Shown here piece after piece: positions 21,267 to 33,540 of a DNA stretch of 64,000 nt. A model generated the notes under the pieces. That model did not search any database, was not told where the DNA came from, and saw only the letters and a list, made by a program, of their open reading frames with translations. Origin of the DNA: Tyto alba (taxonomy: Eukaryota; Chordata; Aves; Strigiformes; Tytonidae); assembly GCF_018691265.1 (NCBI RefSeq), contig NW_024881283.1, forward strand, positions 10,535,731-10,599,730. Direction: 5' to 3'. Made by a program: the position numbers and the translations under genes. The first letter of the stretch is position 1. Each line of letters begins with the position of its first letter.

Positions 21267-22440
21267 CACCCGTCGCAGGCTTTGCTGGCGGCTCTGGGTG
21301 CGCGGCTCGTCGCTGCTCCGGTGCCCGGCAGAGGCCGTGGGCGCAGAGCTCTGCCCCGCCGCTGCCTGAATCCGGGGTGCGCGAGAGCATCGCGTCCCAA
21401 CGGGAGGGGAGAGCGGGGGACACATCCCGCAATACAGCACGTTTACTCAGCTGAAGGAAATAAGTCACTCCCTAACTCAGGAGAGAGTCGTGAAGGTCAT
21501 TGCATTAAGTACAGAAATAAATTTTCACACGTTTTATTGTTTCCCATACTTTGTTTATATTATTATTACCTGTGTGGTATGTTTTATTAGTACCAAGTGC
21601 CTAATCTCTTGATGCTTCATTATTTTGCTAGATTTACATGACTGACAATAAAAATGATTATTTTAAAGTAAGTAGCCAATCACTAAATCTCTAGATACTA
21701 ATAGTGAAGAATTAACTCAGCATTAATGCGAATGCAGTATGCCGTTAGTGCGGGTAGAGGAGTACAGCGTCAGTCACTAAGTAAAGAATGGGGGATCAGT
21801 GTAGGGGACATAATAGGGGAAACAGCTGTATATGAGCACGTCTGAAAAATGTAAATACTTCAGAAGCAATTGAGAGGAATTCAGTGTGAAGGGTAGAGGG
21901 TGTTTCCCAGACCCCCAAAAGCCAACATTTTGTGATTTCCAACACATTCCTGTATAGGTCCTCTTTGTCCTGGCTGAACCCAGGAGCTGGTGTGAAAGGG
22001 AGCTGTCTGGAGGAGAAATTGTTTCTGTGAATCACCTCGACCTGGATATTTGCACCCTGGAAACTGCCTGTGGAGCAGGAACAGCTCTCTGCTTTTTATA
22101 GGCAAATAATCCTGTATTTTCATCGTAATGAAATGCTCACCTCTTGATTCTGTCCCTAATGTCATCCCCCATCATCATGTACTCCTCATTGTGCTGGAGC
22201 ATAATCAAAATTTCAAAGGGCTTGGATGAAGCTGATCGAAGATGGATGGGGAATGTTTTTTTCCCCTGACAATAGGCGTTGTTAAGGCTTTTGTGTGCAG
22301 CTCCTCAGCTTCTGAGAAATGAACATGTAATCTCCATCCTTACATGCAAAGGAAATAGAAAATCCATACAGGCCATTTTAAACCCTATAGATTTCAAAAG
22401 CTTTATTCTCCCAGGGGTGCTGAGTGAAATGCTAGTCCCC
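21267..22440. other. Short GC-rich edge, then AT-rich unique sequence
   Basis: It is G+C-rich to about 21,430. The rest is unique AT-rich DNA with many TAAT cores and no open frame of note. It contains good-looking but isolated donor-like GTAAGT near 21,669. No gene was recognised. Confidence 0.35.
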
Positions 22441-22720
22441 TATTGAAAGCCTGGCACGCTGCCCTCCCCGTATTTCGGGGCGCGACGAGGGGTGCTGCGC
22501 GCGCCCGTGGCGGGGGGGGGGGATGCTCCCTGATGGGGCCGTTCAGCGCTTGCAACGGCAGCAGTGAGCGGGGAAGCTCTTTAGGGGATCTGCTCTTCCT
22601 CGGGAGGGAGCTGGGGACCCCGGAGCAGGTCCTGGAGGACCTCGAGGGGCCCCCCTGCCCTGCGGCATTTTGCGGGCCCCCTGCGCTATCCGGGAGTCAA
22701 CCAACAGCCTTTGAAACAGC
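22441..22720. other. GC-rich block
   Basis: This is a short GC-rich stretch with a long G run near 22,510. A single 94-codon frame is open, with no recognised product. Confidence 0.3.
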
Positions 22721-23440
22721 CCTTTGATTTCACTGGTCTTTCCTGGGGCACAGCATTAACTCCTGAAAGGCGCGTGCTCTGAGCTGGGAACCGCTGCTGC
22801 TGGTGGGCTAGGGGTGGGCTGGGAGCTACCTTCCTACCTCCAGAGTCTGTCAAAAGCTCCTACATGCCTGTTCTTGGGAAGGTTTAATTTTTAAAAGAAA
22901 CTGGTAAGTGGCACCTTTTCACTGGCCTGTTTAGGTTACAGATAAATTGTTCTGGACAAGAATATAGATCCCTATTTAAATAAAATACTTATAGCAAATT
23001 AATAAAAACTGAGGAAGGGCAAGAAAATTTTCATCAATTTAGTCACTATGATAGAATTATTTAATAAAAATTAGAAAACAAAGTGCAGTGATCAATTCTT
23101 AAGATTCTTCTAATGCTTTAGATAAGCAGCAGAGTTTTCCTTCCTTTCTGTTTATACTTAGATCAACCTTGTGCAACAGGAGTAAAATAATTCTGCTTAA
23201 TTTTAGAAGCCCTTTAATTTCTTCATTACTTTACTAGCATTTCTCACCAGCTCCACGGCCTTCAAGCCCAAGACATTTGACTAAAGACAAATTAGAGCCC
23301 ATGCTTCCTTTGTCGGCTCTAATGAGTGGCTGCCATTGCCCTTGAGATGCTTCCAGGACTGTGAGCTCTTAAATGCCTGTTTTCAATAAGGAAGATATAA
23401 TTTTAGTTTTTAATGTTTAAAGATTAATTGCACAGTAGCC
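22721..23440. other. Strongly AT-rich unique sequence
   Basis: From about 22,860 this is among the most AT-rich stretches of the window. No repeat or gene was recognised. Confidence 0.35.
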
Positions 23441-24972
23441 CCTCTGCAGTTCCTCAGCTTCCGTCCCCGTGTTCGCAGCTTGATGCTTGCCAGCAGCTGA
23501 GGCAGGGGGTGAGGCTGGCTCCTGTCCCCGTGAAGCCTCGCTGGGATCCCCCAGCACCCGGCACCCAGCACCCGCCACGGCCCGGGACGTTTATGCCCGG
23601 GCTCGGCTCCGTGCGGGGCTGCAGCCCGGCGGCTCCCAGGGCTTTATTCTGTTTCGGGACTTTCAAATCGTTGCCCTGCTCAGCGTTTTCCCTCCCCACC
23701 TCCGCTCTGCTCCTAACGGCACGACCAAACCCCGGCAGGGTGAGCTCCAGGCTCGCGAGGATCTCGCAAGGCAAATAATCCGTGTTAAAACATGTCAGTG
23801 AGAAGTGCTAATAGAAGCAATTTTAATGCTTAAGTTGGTGAATTTTTTAACAGTTACTTTAAAAATAATAATGCTTTGCATTTGGCAACCTTCATATCAC
23901 TCCTGGATACACACATCTGCCACTGGTTGATTGATTCCTGCAATTTCACTATTATAGCAAACCCAGGACATTCACATTATATTCCTTGCATGTTTGTGGC
24001 ATGAAAAAAGCAACTCCGATTTTAAAAGTAATTTTAAGCATTCCTTCATGTCCAACCAGCTGCAAAGAAATATTTTAAATCAAAATAATGAGGTTTGTAC
24101 AAGTGGGTTCCTTCCCTATGCCTTCAGGGAGAAACCATCGGGACAGTTCCGCCGGACAGGCTGCCCTTCGCCGCCAGCGCCCGAGGTCCCTCTCGCTGCG
24201 CTCAGACTTTGGGCTGGACACGAACCATAAAGCGAGTCCCCGGCTGCTGCCCCGGCGGCGCGGGGGCTGGGGCTGGGGCTGGGACGTGAGCGGGGTTTTT
24301 TGGAGGAGACTGAGAGTCCTCCCACCTCCGGTAATGAGTCGTTTAGCAGGAACAGATCCTGGAAACACTCAGCCCTGTGACATTCCTCCTCCAGCTGCAA
24401 GAGCAATTAAACGTCTGCTAGAAGTAGGAAACCCTTCAAAAGGACCATTTTACTGGCCATAATAACAGTCATTGGGAAAGGCGAGGGGCAGAGGCGACAC
24501 CGGGTGCTGGTGAGTCACACCGGGTGATTGCTTTCGGATCTGATGCTAACGGAAAAGGGCTCCCGAATTTTCCACTGAGTTCCAGGGGCTCAGACCCGCA
24601 GGGCCCGGCCACCCCGAGGCTGGCAGAAGCGGCGGTTGCCACCCCCCAAGGACCCACTGGGTGTGGGTGACATGTCATCACTGGGACAAAGCCCGGAGGA
24701 GCACTGGTCCCTTGGCGACTCCGGGTTGGGGGGGATGAGAGGGGGTGCCCAGCCCGTACCCCCCCCCCCCCCAGCTCCTTCCCAGGCTGCCGGGGGGGTC
24801 GTACCTGCAGTGGGGTGAGATGTGCAGAGAGGCAGCGGTGGGGTGTGAGGTGCTAACGGAAGGATCCGTGGGGTTCCGCTGGGACCCCGCGAGCGCAGCA
24901 GCTGGGGGCAGGGGCTTGGGGGGATCGGGCGCAGTCCCTGCGAAGGAGACCTGGCTCTGGGGGGCTGCAGCC
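23441..24972. other. Alternating GC-rich and AT-rich blocks
   Basis: GC-rich pieces lie at about 23,440-23,780, 24,110-24,330 and 24,480-24,970, separated by AT-rich unique DNA. A C14 run lies at about 24,759-24,772. The stretch 24,330-24,450 is non-repetitive and enhancer-like, with a TEAD-like CATTCC and AATTAA. No gene was recognised. Confidence 0.3.
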
Positions 24973-24992
24973 CAAGGCTGAGCTCAGCCTTG
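24973..24992. other. 20-bp perfect palindrome
   Basis: CAAGGCTGAGCTCAGCCTTG reads identically on both strands with no spacer. It lies at the right edge of a GC-rich block. Its function is unknown; it could be a dimeric protein-binding site or chance. Confidence 0.9.
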
Positions 24993-26334
24993 ATGAAAAC
25001 AGCGCTCTCTTAATTGTGTTCAGGGGAAATCGTTACTATTCCTTCTGGGAAAAAAACAGGCAACTGGAAGGATTGTGGGTTTCTGTGGAAAGACTAGTCA
25101 GTCTTCAGAGGTTTCACACATTGCCTTCTGCCTTTTCTTTCCCTACAGAAATAGCTCTTACCCGGCAAGTGGGAATGGCATCACAAAAAATTAGCTGCCT
25201 GCAGTAAACTGGCCACTTTGCTGGCAGATGAATTTACTGTGGCGGTTGGACCTCCCTGGCAGAGCTGCCCCAGCAGGAGCTCTGTGTGCTTCTGCATGTC
25301 CCCGGGGCGAGCACAGCCGTGGCTGCCCGAGCTGGCACAGGGAGCAGTAGGTGTTGTGACAACCTCATCCAAGGGAAAATACTACATACGGTGTAAGAGG
25401 CTAAAAATAGGTGACATTTCTCCATCTGTTCTTCTTGCGTTAAGAGCACAGAAAGCAAACGAGGCGTAAACCGCTCTGTCTGCGGCTGAGGGTGACGGGG
25501 CAGGAGGAGCGAGGGAAGGGCTGCGGCTCCGGCCGGGGCAGCTCCCCGTGCCCGGGCTGGAGGGGCCGGGGTGCTCAGCAGGATGCGCCCACTGCCCCAG
25601 CCGCCCCATCGGACCCGTTCCAGGGGCATCGTTTCAACACGTTGGCCCCGAGGTCTCGTGACTGGAGCAGCCAGTGGCCGAGCCCCTGGGCCCTCGGGTC
25701 TGTTGGAGTTGGCTCTGGAAGGGGTGGCCGGGGTCAGATGTACAAAAACCTGGAACCGTGGGAGCGGCAGGGTAATAGATGTGATTATTTTTATGAATGA
25801 TAGGCAGGAGCCTTGATTTCCATGGGGAAACTATATAATACGCCAATTCCTCGCAAACCCACCAAATAAATCTACATTCTGTATACAACTTAATTTCAAC
25901 TTCATGGCTCAAATGTATGTGTTTATTCCTGGGAGTAAGCACTATTTGTAGTTTCCAGTACAATGCAGCTCATAATTTTTTCACACCTCTCAGAGCAGGT
26001 GACAGCTTGCTTGCAAAGTCTAATTCATTCTCACACTGTGCACAGAGCCGGGTGTTTAGCGCATGCACAAGGAACACAGCAGGGTAAGGCTGCAGACGGA
26101 AGGATCTGTCCCCAGCCCCAAGACACCCTCTTCGGTGTCCAATAATAAGCAGGGACGCCGTGCCGCAGTGGCGCTTCAGCCAGCCCAGCGCTCGCAGGCG
26201 ACACTGCGAGAAGGCTGCACGCTGTAATTTCCTCTTGGACAGAGCTCCCTTTTGCTTAATTGCAGGAAGCATTGTTATGCTAATTGCTATTTTGCGCCGA
26301 GTTAATTCTGCGGGGTGTGTCGAACATCTGAATT
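24993..26334. other. Mixed unique sequence
   Basis: AT-rich DNA flanks a CpG-rich block at about 25,480-25,740. A GCTAATTG motif (reverse complement of CAATTAGC) is at 26,279-26,286. No gene was recognised. Confidence 0.3.
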
Positions 26335-26530
26335 AAGCTCCCCGCGCCGGGGGCCGGGGCGATGCCGTGGGACGGTTCTTTGGCTCCCAGGGGCCCCGTT
26401 CGCCCCCCGCTCCCCCCCGGGCGCCGCCGCTGGGCATCGCCGAGGACCCACTGCCCCGTCCCGCGTGGTGACAAAGCTGGCTGCTCGTGGGGGCTGGGAG
26501 CAGGGGCCTGGGATTCAAGAGCCTCGCTGA
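26335..26530. other. CpG-rich block
   Basis: This is a short CpG-dense stretch. No transcript signal was recognised. Confidence 0.35.
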
Positions 26531-26751
26531 GCGGTCTTTGAAACCCCACGAGCTGTAATATTCTTTGATGTGCCGTAATTGCATTTAGTCAAGTTTTAGG
26601 TGTATTTTAATAGTATTGATTGTTAATAACAAAGCTGTGGCTGCTTAATGCTGAAAGATGATTCATTGTCAGTGGGAACAGAAAGTCCGGGGGCAAAGTA
26701 TTATTTTCGACATACAGTAATTTCTTCTAGCAGGGGATTTTTTGTTGGTTG

Positions 26752-26780
<29 letters not shown>
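26752..26780. repeat. T29 tract
   Basis: This is an uninterrupted run of 29 T at the boundary between AT-rich and CpG-rich DNA. It could be a simple repeat or the A-tail of a minus-strand insertion, but the sequence to its right shows no recognisable retrocopy or element. Confidence 0.9.
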
Positions 26781-26783
<3 letters not shown>

Positions 26784-27220
26784 AGCTCTGTGTTTTGGAG
26801 GCCGGTGAGCACGTGGGCTCCATCGGGCTGCGTGTGCCCACGGGAGCAGGAGCGGGGGGCGGCTGCGGATCCCCACTGCCGCCCCCCCGGGCACCGGCTC
26901 CTCCAGCGAGCCTGGAGCTGGAGGGGCTGGAACGGGAAAACAGCACAAAACGGGGACGGTCTGGGCCCCGCCAGGCTGGGAGCACGGGGGGAAGGAGAGC
27001 AGGACGCTCGGACCCGGGAAGAGCCTTTGCGAATTTAGTGGAAAACCTGAGGGAGTGGAGGGGGGCCAGTGCCCGGGGGCCGTGGAGCAAGGTCGTGGCA
27101 TCGGGTGCCGGGGCAATCGTGGGGCTGCTGAGCAGCCTCCAGCGGGGCCTCGGGACCGCACTGATAACGTGGGCGAACGAACCTGCCGTGTCTGCGGTGA
27201 GGGGCAGTGAGTGAGGCCTC
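26781..27220. other. CpG-rich block
   Basis: This is G+C-rich DNA to the right of the T29 tract. Opposed frames of over 150 codons on both strands read through or into the T tract (polyphenylalanine or polylysine), which argues against coding. Confidence 0.4.
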
Positions 27221-27840
27221 GTGGGGACTTGTCACATAAATAATGGTAACGCAAAAACGGTAGTTCCCTTCTTCTCCATTTCCCTATACATGTTCCCTTT
27301 AGTGGTTAATCCTCGCAGTTAACAAAATAGATGCTTCTGATCAGGTTTTAGCTTGCAGATTACTTATGTGCAATGCAAAGTATATTAAAATGTAGTATAC
27401 TTTTTAAAATTAGATTTTTTTTTTGTGATAAGCCATTCAGCTGTAAATGCGTTTCAGTCACACTGAGAAGATGAAAGAGCCTGAGCCACTGTATTACTTT
27501 AAGTAATCAGGCTCGAGGCTAAAGGTAGCTTTCTTTTTAGCTGACAAATAGAAGGAATAAATAACCTGGACACTAAAAGTTGCATTAGGCAAATAAACAT
27601 TTCCACAAGAATTATGTGTGACATTCAAGAGAAGGCAAATAAACCTTGACTTATGGAAAGCTATCAAACCTCTTGGAGAATTAAATAACGGAAAATCGTT
27701 ATGTAGCATTTGCAGCAGCTATTAAAGACTGTCCGTTCTTTTGGGCACTACTGTAAATCAGGAGTGTTTGTAACCCAGCACCCACCGTGGCCGTCCGATA
27801 GCTGGTTCTGAGCATCAGGAGCAATTCAGTTTCATTTGAG
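27221..27840. other. AT-rich unique sequence
   Basis: This unique AT-rich DNA includes an inverted repeat with arms AAAGTATA and TATACTTT (27,377-27,384 and 27,396-27,403). No gene was recognised. Confidence 0.35.
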
Positions 27841-28260
27841 GCGCCTTTTAATGATGAGAAAGGCAAGTTCCCGTACCTCTGCCTCCCTGCGCCTGCCGGT
27901 GCCCCGGGGGGGACCTGTCCCCATGGCTCCAGCTGCCCGAGCCCCCCCGGGCCAGGGCTCAGCCACGCTCCCCCGCGCCGTGTTCCAGCCCCTTTCCGTG
28001 CTGCCGCGGAGCATCGTGGGGCTCCTCGCCTGGGACACCCGCAAAACGGGGGTGTCGGGGGTCAAACCAAGTTCGTGCATCATCTGTCAGAGGGGAAGAG
28101 GCGGCGGCGTTAAGCTCCGTGTGACAGGGGCAGCCCCTCTGGTTTTAACTGAGCTCTTGAAGGACGAGGTGCAGCGACAGCGCCGTGCTGTCGAGACGGG
28201 GTCTGCGGCCACGCTGGGGGTGCCGGTCTGCCCCCCCTTGCCTGGGGGCCTGGCTTTGTT
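27841..28260. other. CpG-rich block
   Basis: A 186-codon plus-strand frame (27,836-28,396) crosses this block. Its product is a low-complexity Pro/Ala/Arg-rich peptide in the GC part and unremarkable elsewhere, with no recognised domain. Not called. Confidence 0.35.
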
Positions 28261-28720
28261 GCTCTCATCTTTCCTGTCGCTTCACTCCTTTCTTAATTCT
28301 GATTATAAGAAGTTAATCAAATCACTTAAAGATGATGGCAACATCCAGCTAAGTGAGCACCCCCGGGGGTGCGGCTGCGGCAGAACACCACGTTAATGTT
28401 CGGTTTAAGCAGCAGACATTACGGTTTTCAATTTAGCAGATTATACTTGTGGTTAGTTATGTATCATATGTGCTATACCATGCTCTCTGGGTGGTTTCTC
28501 TCATCATCAGCAACAGCATTTTGCCAGTTATATAAAAAGGCCATTTTTCTCTGCGAGCACATTCTATTTACTGATCCAGTGAAGCAGCATTGGGATCAAA
28601 ATCATGTTCTGAAATGTAATTGATATAATCAGCTACGCAGAGGACTCTGTTCACAATGGATTTTTCTCTGGCAAGCCGCAGGAAGCGCAGCAAGGCGGCA
28701 TTCGATTAACGGGAGTTCAA
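28261..28720. other. AT-rich unique sequence
   Basis: This is unique AT-rich DNA with no recognised repeat or gene. Confidence 0.35.
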
Positions 28721-29790
28721 CCCCCGAGCAGAGGAGCGTCAGGTGGAATTCCCTCTTCAGCACCTTCTCCTGCGGGCGATGTTTCCTCTGGCATCTCCAG
28801 GTAACGTCCGTGCCCTCCTGCCTGCGCTCCTGCCGCCTGTCAGGGATGAAAGGAGCCACCCTCTCCCGTGAAGCTTTCTGACACCCTCCCCGAGGACCTG
28901 GGCTCCAGCCCCCGACCCGGCGGAACCGGGGCGGCCGCCCGAAGCGTCCACACACAGCCCCTTTCCCCCCACTCCCCCCTTCCCGGCTGCCCCCATAGCC
29001 CAGCGACGTGGGCGTGAGGCTGCCGTGCCCCAGCACAGCAGCAGCTCTCGGGTCAGCCCTGGGCAGACTGGGAGCACAGGGAACACCGGGAGCCACGGGC
29101 AGGGGCGTCCCGCAAAGCCAACAGTGCTCCCACGGGACGGGGGCTGCTTCGGGGCCGCCCTGCCGGCGTCCATCCCAGGCGGTGGGATACCCTGGAGAAC
29201 CAGCCCCCGGGAGCTGCTCAGGGCGAGGCAGCGCCGAGGTCACCGATACAAAACCCGAGCAGAAAATGAGAGCAACCGCTGACCGTGGAGCTGGAATCCC
29301 TGCGGCACCCCATGGCACCCAGGGCCCCGGGAAGTGGGTCTCCCAGGGGAGCCGCAGGCGCCGGCGCCTTCGACAGTGGGGAAAGAACAAGATGCTCTTT
29401 GAAAACATCATGCAGGGAGGTAGAAAGGAGCAAATATTGCGGGAAGAGAGTTAGCACAGGCCAGAGCTGTCACCTTCGCCTTCTCCTTGCCGCAGCCCAG
29501 GCTCAGTGCCTGGCTGCGTCGTGGCTGCAAGCAAAGGGCCATTACTCTCCAAAACACGCTCGTGGAAGGGCAAAGGGGACGGCGAGGGCATTTCAGATGC
29601 TCTCTGTGCTTTGACACGCTGCAGGAGAATGCCGGGGGATGGAGCGGAGCCGGGGGGTGAAAGGAGGCGGCTGCTGCTCCGAATTGTCCCCGTGTGCCGC
29701 CGGCCCCTGCGCCCCCGACAGCCTTTTCTTGCCCCCGCGCACTGCGCTCGTGCTCCGCTTTGCCGGGGCTCGAGGAGCAGGGCGTAGTGC
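28721..29790. other. Long GC-rich block
   Basis: This is a CpG-containing block with overlapping frames of up to 260 codons on the minus strand and 148 on the plus strand. No motif or splice-bounded exon was recognised. Confidence 0.35.
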
Positions 29791-31280
29791 CTGGCCGATA
29801 GCGATTTATTTTCCCCGTGTGCGGGGTGAAAAGAGTCTGTGCCACAAAACTCAGCTCTAGAGATCGTTTTAAATTAATCAATTAGGAAAAATGAGCTGTG
29901 TGATGTAAAACGTCCTTGCTCCACACAAGTCTTTTGAACTATTAGTTCTCTTGAGGAGATTAATTATGAGCGTACCGAGCTAATGCCCTTTTAATGGAAT
30001 CAGTTATTCAGTTTTAAGGAGTCGTGGTACTGAGCACGCCGGCGTGCAATACTCATTGTGTAAGTTCCAGATCAAACAAGAGAGGATAAAGCTGATCAAG
30101 GAAAGGCTCTTTATTCTTGGAGAGCTGTGCTACACATGCTGATCTGATGCAAGTCACAGCCTGGGAGTTGCTTTAATTGTCTCCTCTGTATGTGATTCCA
30201 GAAACTGGCTTTTAACCTGCAGTAAAAAGGGTTGTTTACAAAGTGCATACATTTGCATCTCAACTAACTCTCCTTGGCTTAATGAAACTTGGAGATGAGC
30301 ACTTGGCTTCTCGTTGCTGCTGGGTTGCAGACAAATTCCTCCTTGGATCCTGCAGAGCTTTCTTTTTCTCTGCCTTCTCATTCTGACTCAGAGTCATCCA
30401 TTTTTAGTGTCCACATTTTCAGGTGCCCGTTTTAAGGCAGCCAAGGCCTGAGATCACACAGCCCTCACCAGCCTTATTAGCAATTGGGACAGCTAAGGGT
30501 GTGATGTGCAGATGCTCCAAAATTGAAGCACCAAGAGCAAATCCACTTATTCAGCAGCAAATTGCAAATGGAAATTTGAGGGACACAATCTCTGAAATAA
30601 TTCTGACAAGGAAGAAGAGAATTTTTCCAGAATATCTGAAGTCCCTCCAGGACACTTTCAGAAAGGCATCCTTTGGGCAAAAAGACTTTATTAGCTGGGC
30701 TGGTGATGTGAGAGGGAAAGAAGGGCCACCAGCCTGGAACCTGACTAAAGTACCATCTTTCTTGAATGGATTCAGCCCAGAAAGCTAGTTCGCAGCCTGG
30801 CCCAACACACAGGCTTCCTAGCGAGTCAATATGTATTTTTTGCAGGCCAGTCTACTCAGACTTATCAATTATGGATCTAACTGGTAGCACAGCTTTCTCT
30901 ATATGGCAGCCAGATCTATCTCCAATGTTATTCTTTTTCTGTGGTAGAAACAAAACATTTGCTAAACTGAAGAACATTCATTAGCACATGATGGAAATGA
31001 CCCAGTATTTTGGTTTCCCACTTGCCTAATTAGTTTTTGCAGATTAGCAAGTAGAACAGCTGAACAATCAATTGGACATATTAATCAGGCCCATTTTGGA
31101 AGCTTTAAATAGAGAATATGTTTTGTCTCTTCTTTCATTTAGGATATAATGGCTCATAAATGGACACACACAACATAAATTACATCCTTTAACAAGATGA
31201 GGGGAGAAAATGGTGAAGCCTAAATAAGGAAAGCTGGAGTTTTTATTGGCATCTCATTGGGCTCCAGCCTCTCAAGCTCG
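29791..31280. promoter_or_regulatory. Long AT-rich, conserved-looking non-coding block (putative)
   Basis: This is a long uninterrupted AT-rich unique segment. ATTAATTATG-type motifs lie near 29,960, and ATTAGCAC (30,980-30,987), CCTAATTAG, a SOX-like AACAATC and ATTAATCA lie between 30,980 and 31,090. A weakly open stretch near 30,423-30,788 depends on a GTG start. The density of homeodomain-like cores is enhancer-like; this is inference. Confidence 0.25.
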
Positions 31281-32330
31281 TGAGTGAGGGATGCGGAGCC
31301 TCAGCTTCGTTGCTCAACTCGGCACGAGCATCGCCCCGACTCCATCCTCTCTCCCCTTGGAGCCACCAGTGGGGCTGCACAGATGGACCGTTCGAGAGCT
31401 TCATCTGCCTCTCAGAGAGTGCAACAAGTGGTAGGGAAAAGACCCATCAGGAGAACAAGAGAGAGACTCACTGCTGGGCATGGGCTGGGCTGGGCTGGGC
31501 ATGGGCTGGGCTGGGCTGGGCTGGGCTGGGAGGTTTGGATAACCTCCGTAACTAGCATGAAATACCTCAAGCTCTGCACAGGAATGAATTTCCAGGGGGG
31601 GATCCCAGCTAGGTCTGCTCCCACCTCCTTTCATGGAAGCTGGGGAATAGGCAGGCATGGCTTATATTTCTCTGACACATTTCTTAGAAAAAACGGTAGT
31701 ATCCTAGCCAGGTTTGTTGAGAGCTGCAAGTGGGGAGGAGGTTTGAGATACTTTGTTCTGCATGTGGCCATGACACCAGCAGAGTCTTCTTTAAACAGCA
31801 GAATGGACGAGCAGGATGGCCTGATGGTCACTGTGCAACTCAAAGTTAAACTTAACAGTGAGGTCCGTGACTTAGCGGGAGGGAGGAGCAGCAGACCGTG
31901 ACTGTGCCCGCAGCCGCCAGGAGAGCTCTGGCAATCAAAGCAGCAAGGTCAGATGAGAGAAAGATCCTTTGTAGCTGAAAACCTCTCCCATATGATCCTG
32001 CACGCTGCAGCTTACTAATATCTGAGCAGTGATGCTATATGTAGGTGTGAGGCAGACATATAGGTACATTTGATACATTATTCCTATTTGCAAAGGTTCA
32101 ATACAAAATGTGTGGGTTGTTGCAAATTATTTCTACCATCCTTCTTGCAATGAAGTTAACAGCTGACTGCTTTCAAATGCATCAGTTGTATAAATTCATA
32201 GGGCATTTTCATGTTTCAATCTAGTTATGTATTTCTAGTTGACCAAACATGTTCAAATTACCATTAACTGCAATCCTATCACTTGGTTCACCGAGCAGAA
32301 AGGCAATATCTGCGTTTTAACCCTTGCAGA
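31281..32330. other. Mixed unique sequence with a (GGGCT)n tract
   Basis: A short G-rich pentamer tract built of GGGCT units with two CATGGGCT interruptions lies at about 31,473-31,531. The remainder is unique sequence. No gene was recognised. Confidence 0.4.
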
Positions 32331-32880
32331 ACTGAAGCTGGAGGCGGTGGAGGGAAGGAGGGAGGGGGAGCACAGGTCTGAGCTCTCTCCGGGCCGGGTG
32401 AACGTGCCGTCGTGTTTTGAGACCCGTGCTCACCGGGGCCGTGCCGCCGTGTGCCCGTGCTGACCTGCACCCCTGCACCACCCGGCCCACGGCTCTTCCC
32501 CTCCCCTGGCCCCGCAAGGACTTGCCCCCCCCCCCGCCGCCCTGCAGTAGGCTTCATCCCGCCGTCCCCGCCCAGGCAGGGGGGATCCCCGGGCACCCCG
32601 TACCCCCCGGGCACCCCGTACCCCCCGGGCACCCCGTACCCCCCGGGCTGCGCCCCCTCACCCCCAGGGCTCCCTCTGCGCCCGGCGGGGTCGCGGCCGC
32701 CTCTCGCACCCTCCTGCTTTGGTGCGAGGGCCGAGGCTGCTCGCGTCCCTCCCGGCCGCGGATGCTGGGAGCAGCCGGGCGCTCCCCCGCGCCGCAGGCC
32801 GGGCTCTGGGGCCGTGGCGATGCGGGGACACGCGTCTCCCTCGATTCCTCCCCTGGCTGTGGCTGCTGCCTGGCTGGCAA
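32331..32880. repeat. CpG-rich block with a short 18-bp tandem repeat
   Basis: Within this CpG-rich block an 18-bp unit, GGGCACCCCGTACCCCCC, is repeated three times with a partial fourth copy (about 32,591-32,648). The surrounding block has open frames on both strands from composition alone. Confidence 0.8.
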
Positions 32881-33352
32881 CGGGCTGCAAATGCTTTTAT
32901 GAACTGCTTCTTTTCCTAACGTCCTTCCGAGGGTCCCACCGTGCTGCCAGGCACTCGGTGAATTATTTAATGTGCCATTTAGGTTTTTAAAGCTGCTGCA
33001 TCTCACACCAGCGGAGCCTAAACAAGCCTCTCCTCTGGATAAATGCCTCTGCAAAGCCAGGTCTGACCGTTGGATCTGCCTGTACTTTCCAGAACACTGT
33101 TTCTTTTCTTTACACTGCGGGAGCTTGTTTCACCCCCACCCTCTGCCATCCCGCCAGCTTCGCGTTCTTCAGCAGCCCGGCGGATCTTTTACTGACACCA
33201 AGTGTTTTATCTACTCGTGCCTGCGTGCCCTCGTGCCAGCAGTGCAAGTCAGGCTCCTCGGTGAGAGTGCCCCTGGCTGGGGTAACGCCGTGGCCGTACC
33301 GCACAGGCAGGGCCAGAACCTGGATTAAGGTGCAAGAGCAGCGGCGCTGCCG

Positions 33353-33469
33353 CCCCCCGCGCTCCGGGCACCCACCCCCTGCGCTCCGGGCGCCCACCCC
33401 CCACCCACCCCCCACGCTCCGGGCGCCCACCCCCCGCCCACCCCCCGCGCTCCGGGCACCCCCCGCGCC
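33353..33469. repeat. 22/33-bp C-rich minisatellite
   Basis: Four copies of GCTCCGGGC(A/G)CCCACCCC start at 33,361, 33,383, 33,416 and 33,449. The spacing is 22, then 33, then 33 bp, so longer units differ by one 11-bp CCCACCCCCC-type insertion. It lies inside a GC-rich block (about 33,110-33,540). Confidence 0.85.
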
Positions 33470-33540
33470 TTTCGCAGAGGCGGGACGCGGTGCTCGTGCA
33501 GGGGGAGCAGCCCTCGCCGCAGCGAGCACAGCCTGGGACG

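Noticed and set aside
20606..21590. Open frames of 213-283 codons over the pentamer array
   Set aside because: Low-complexity peptides on both strands derived from the GGGAC/GGGAT array; no start context, domain or flanking coding sequence.
26752..27220. Processed retropseudogene behind the T29 tract
   Set aside because: The sequence to the right of the T tract shows no recognisable gene 3' end or target-site duplication.
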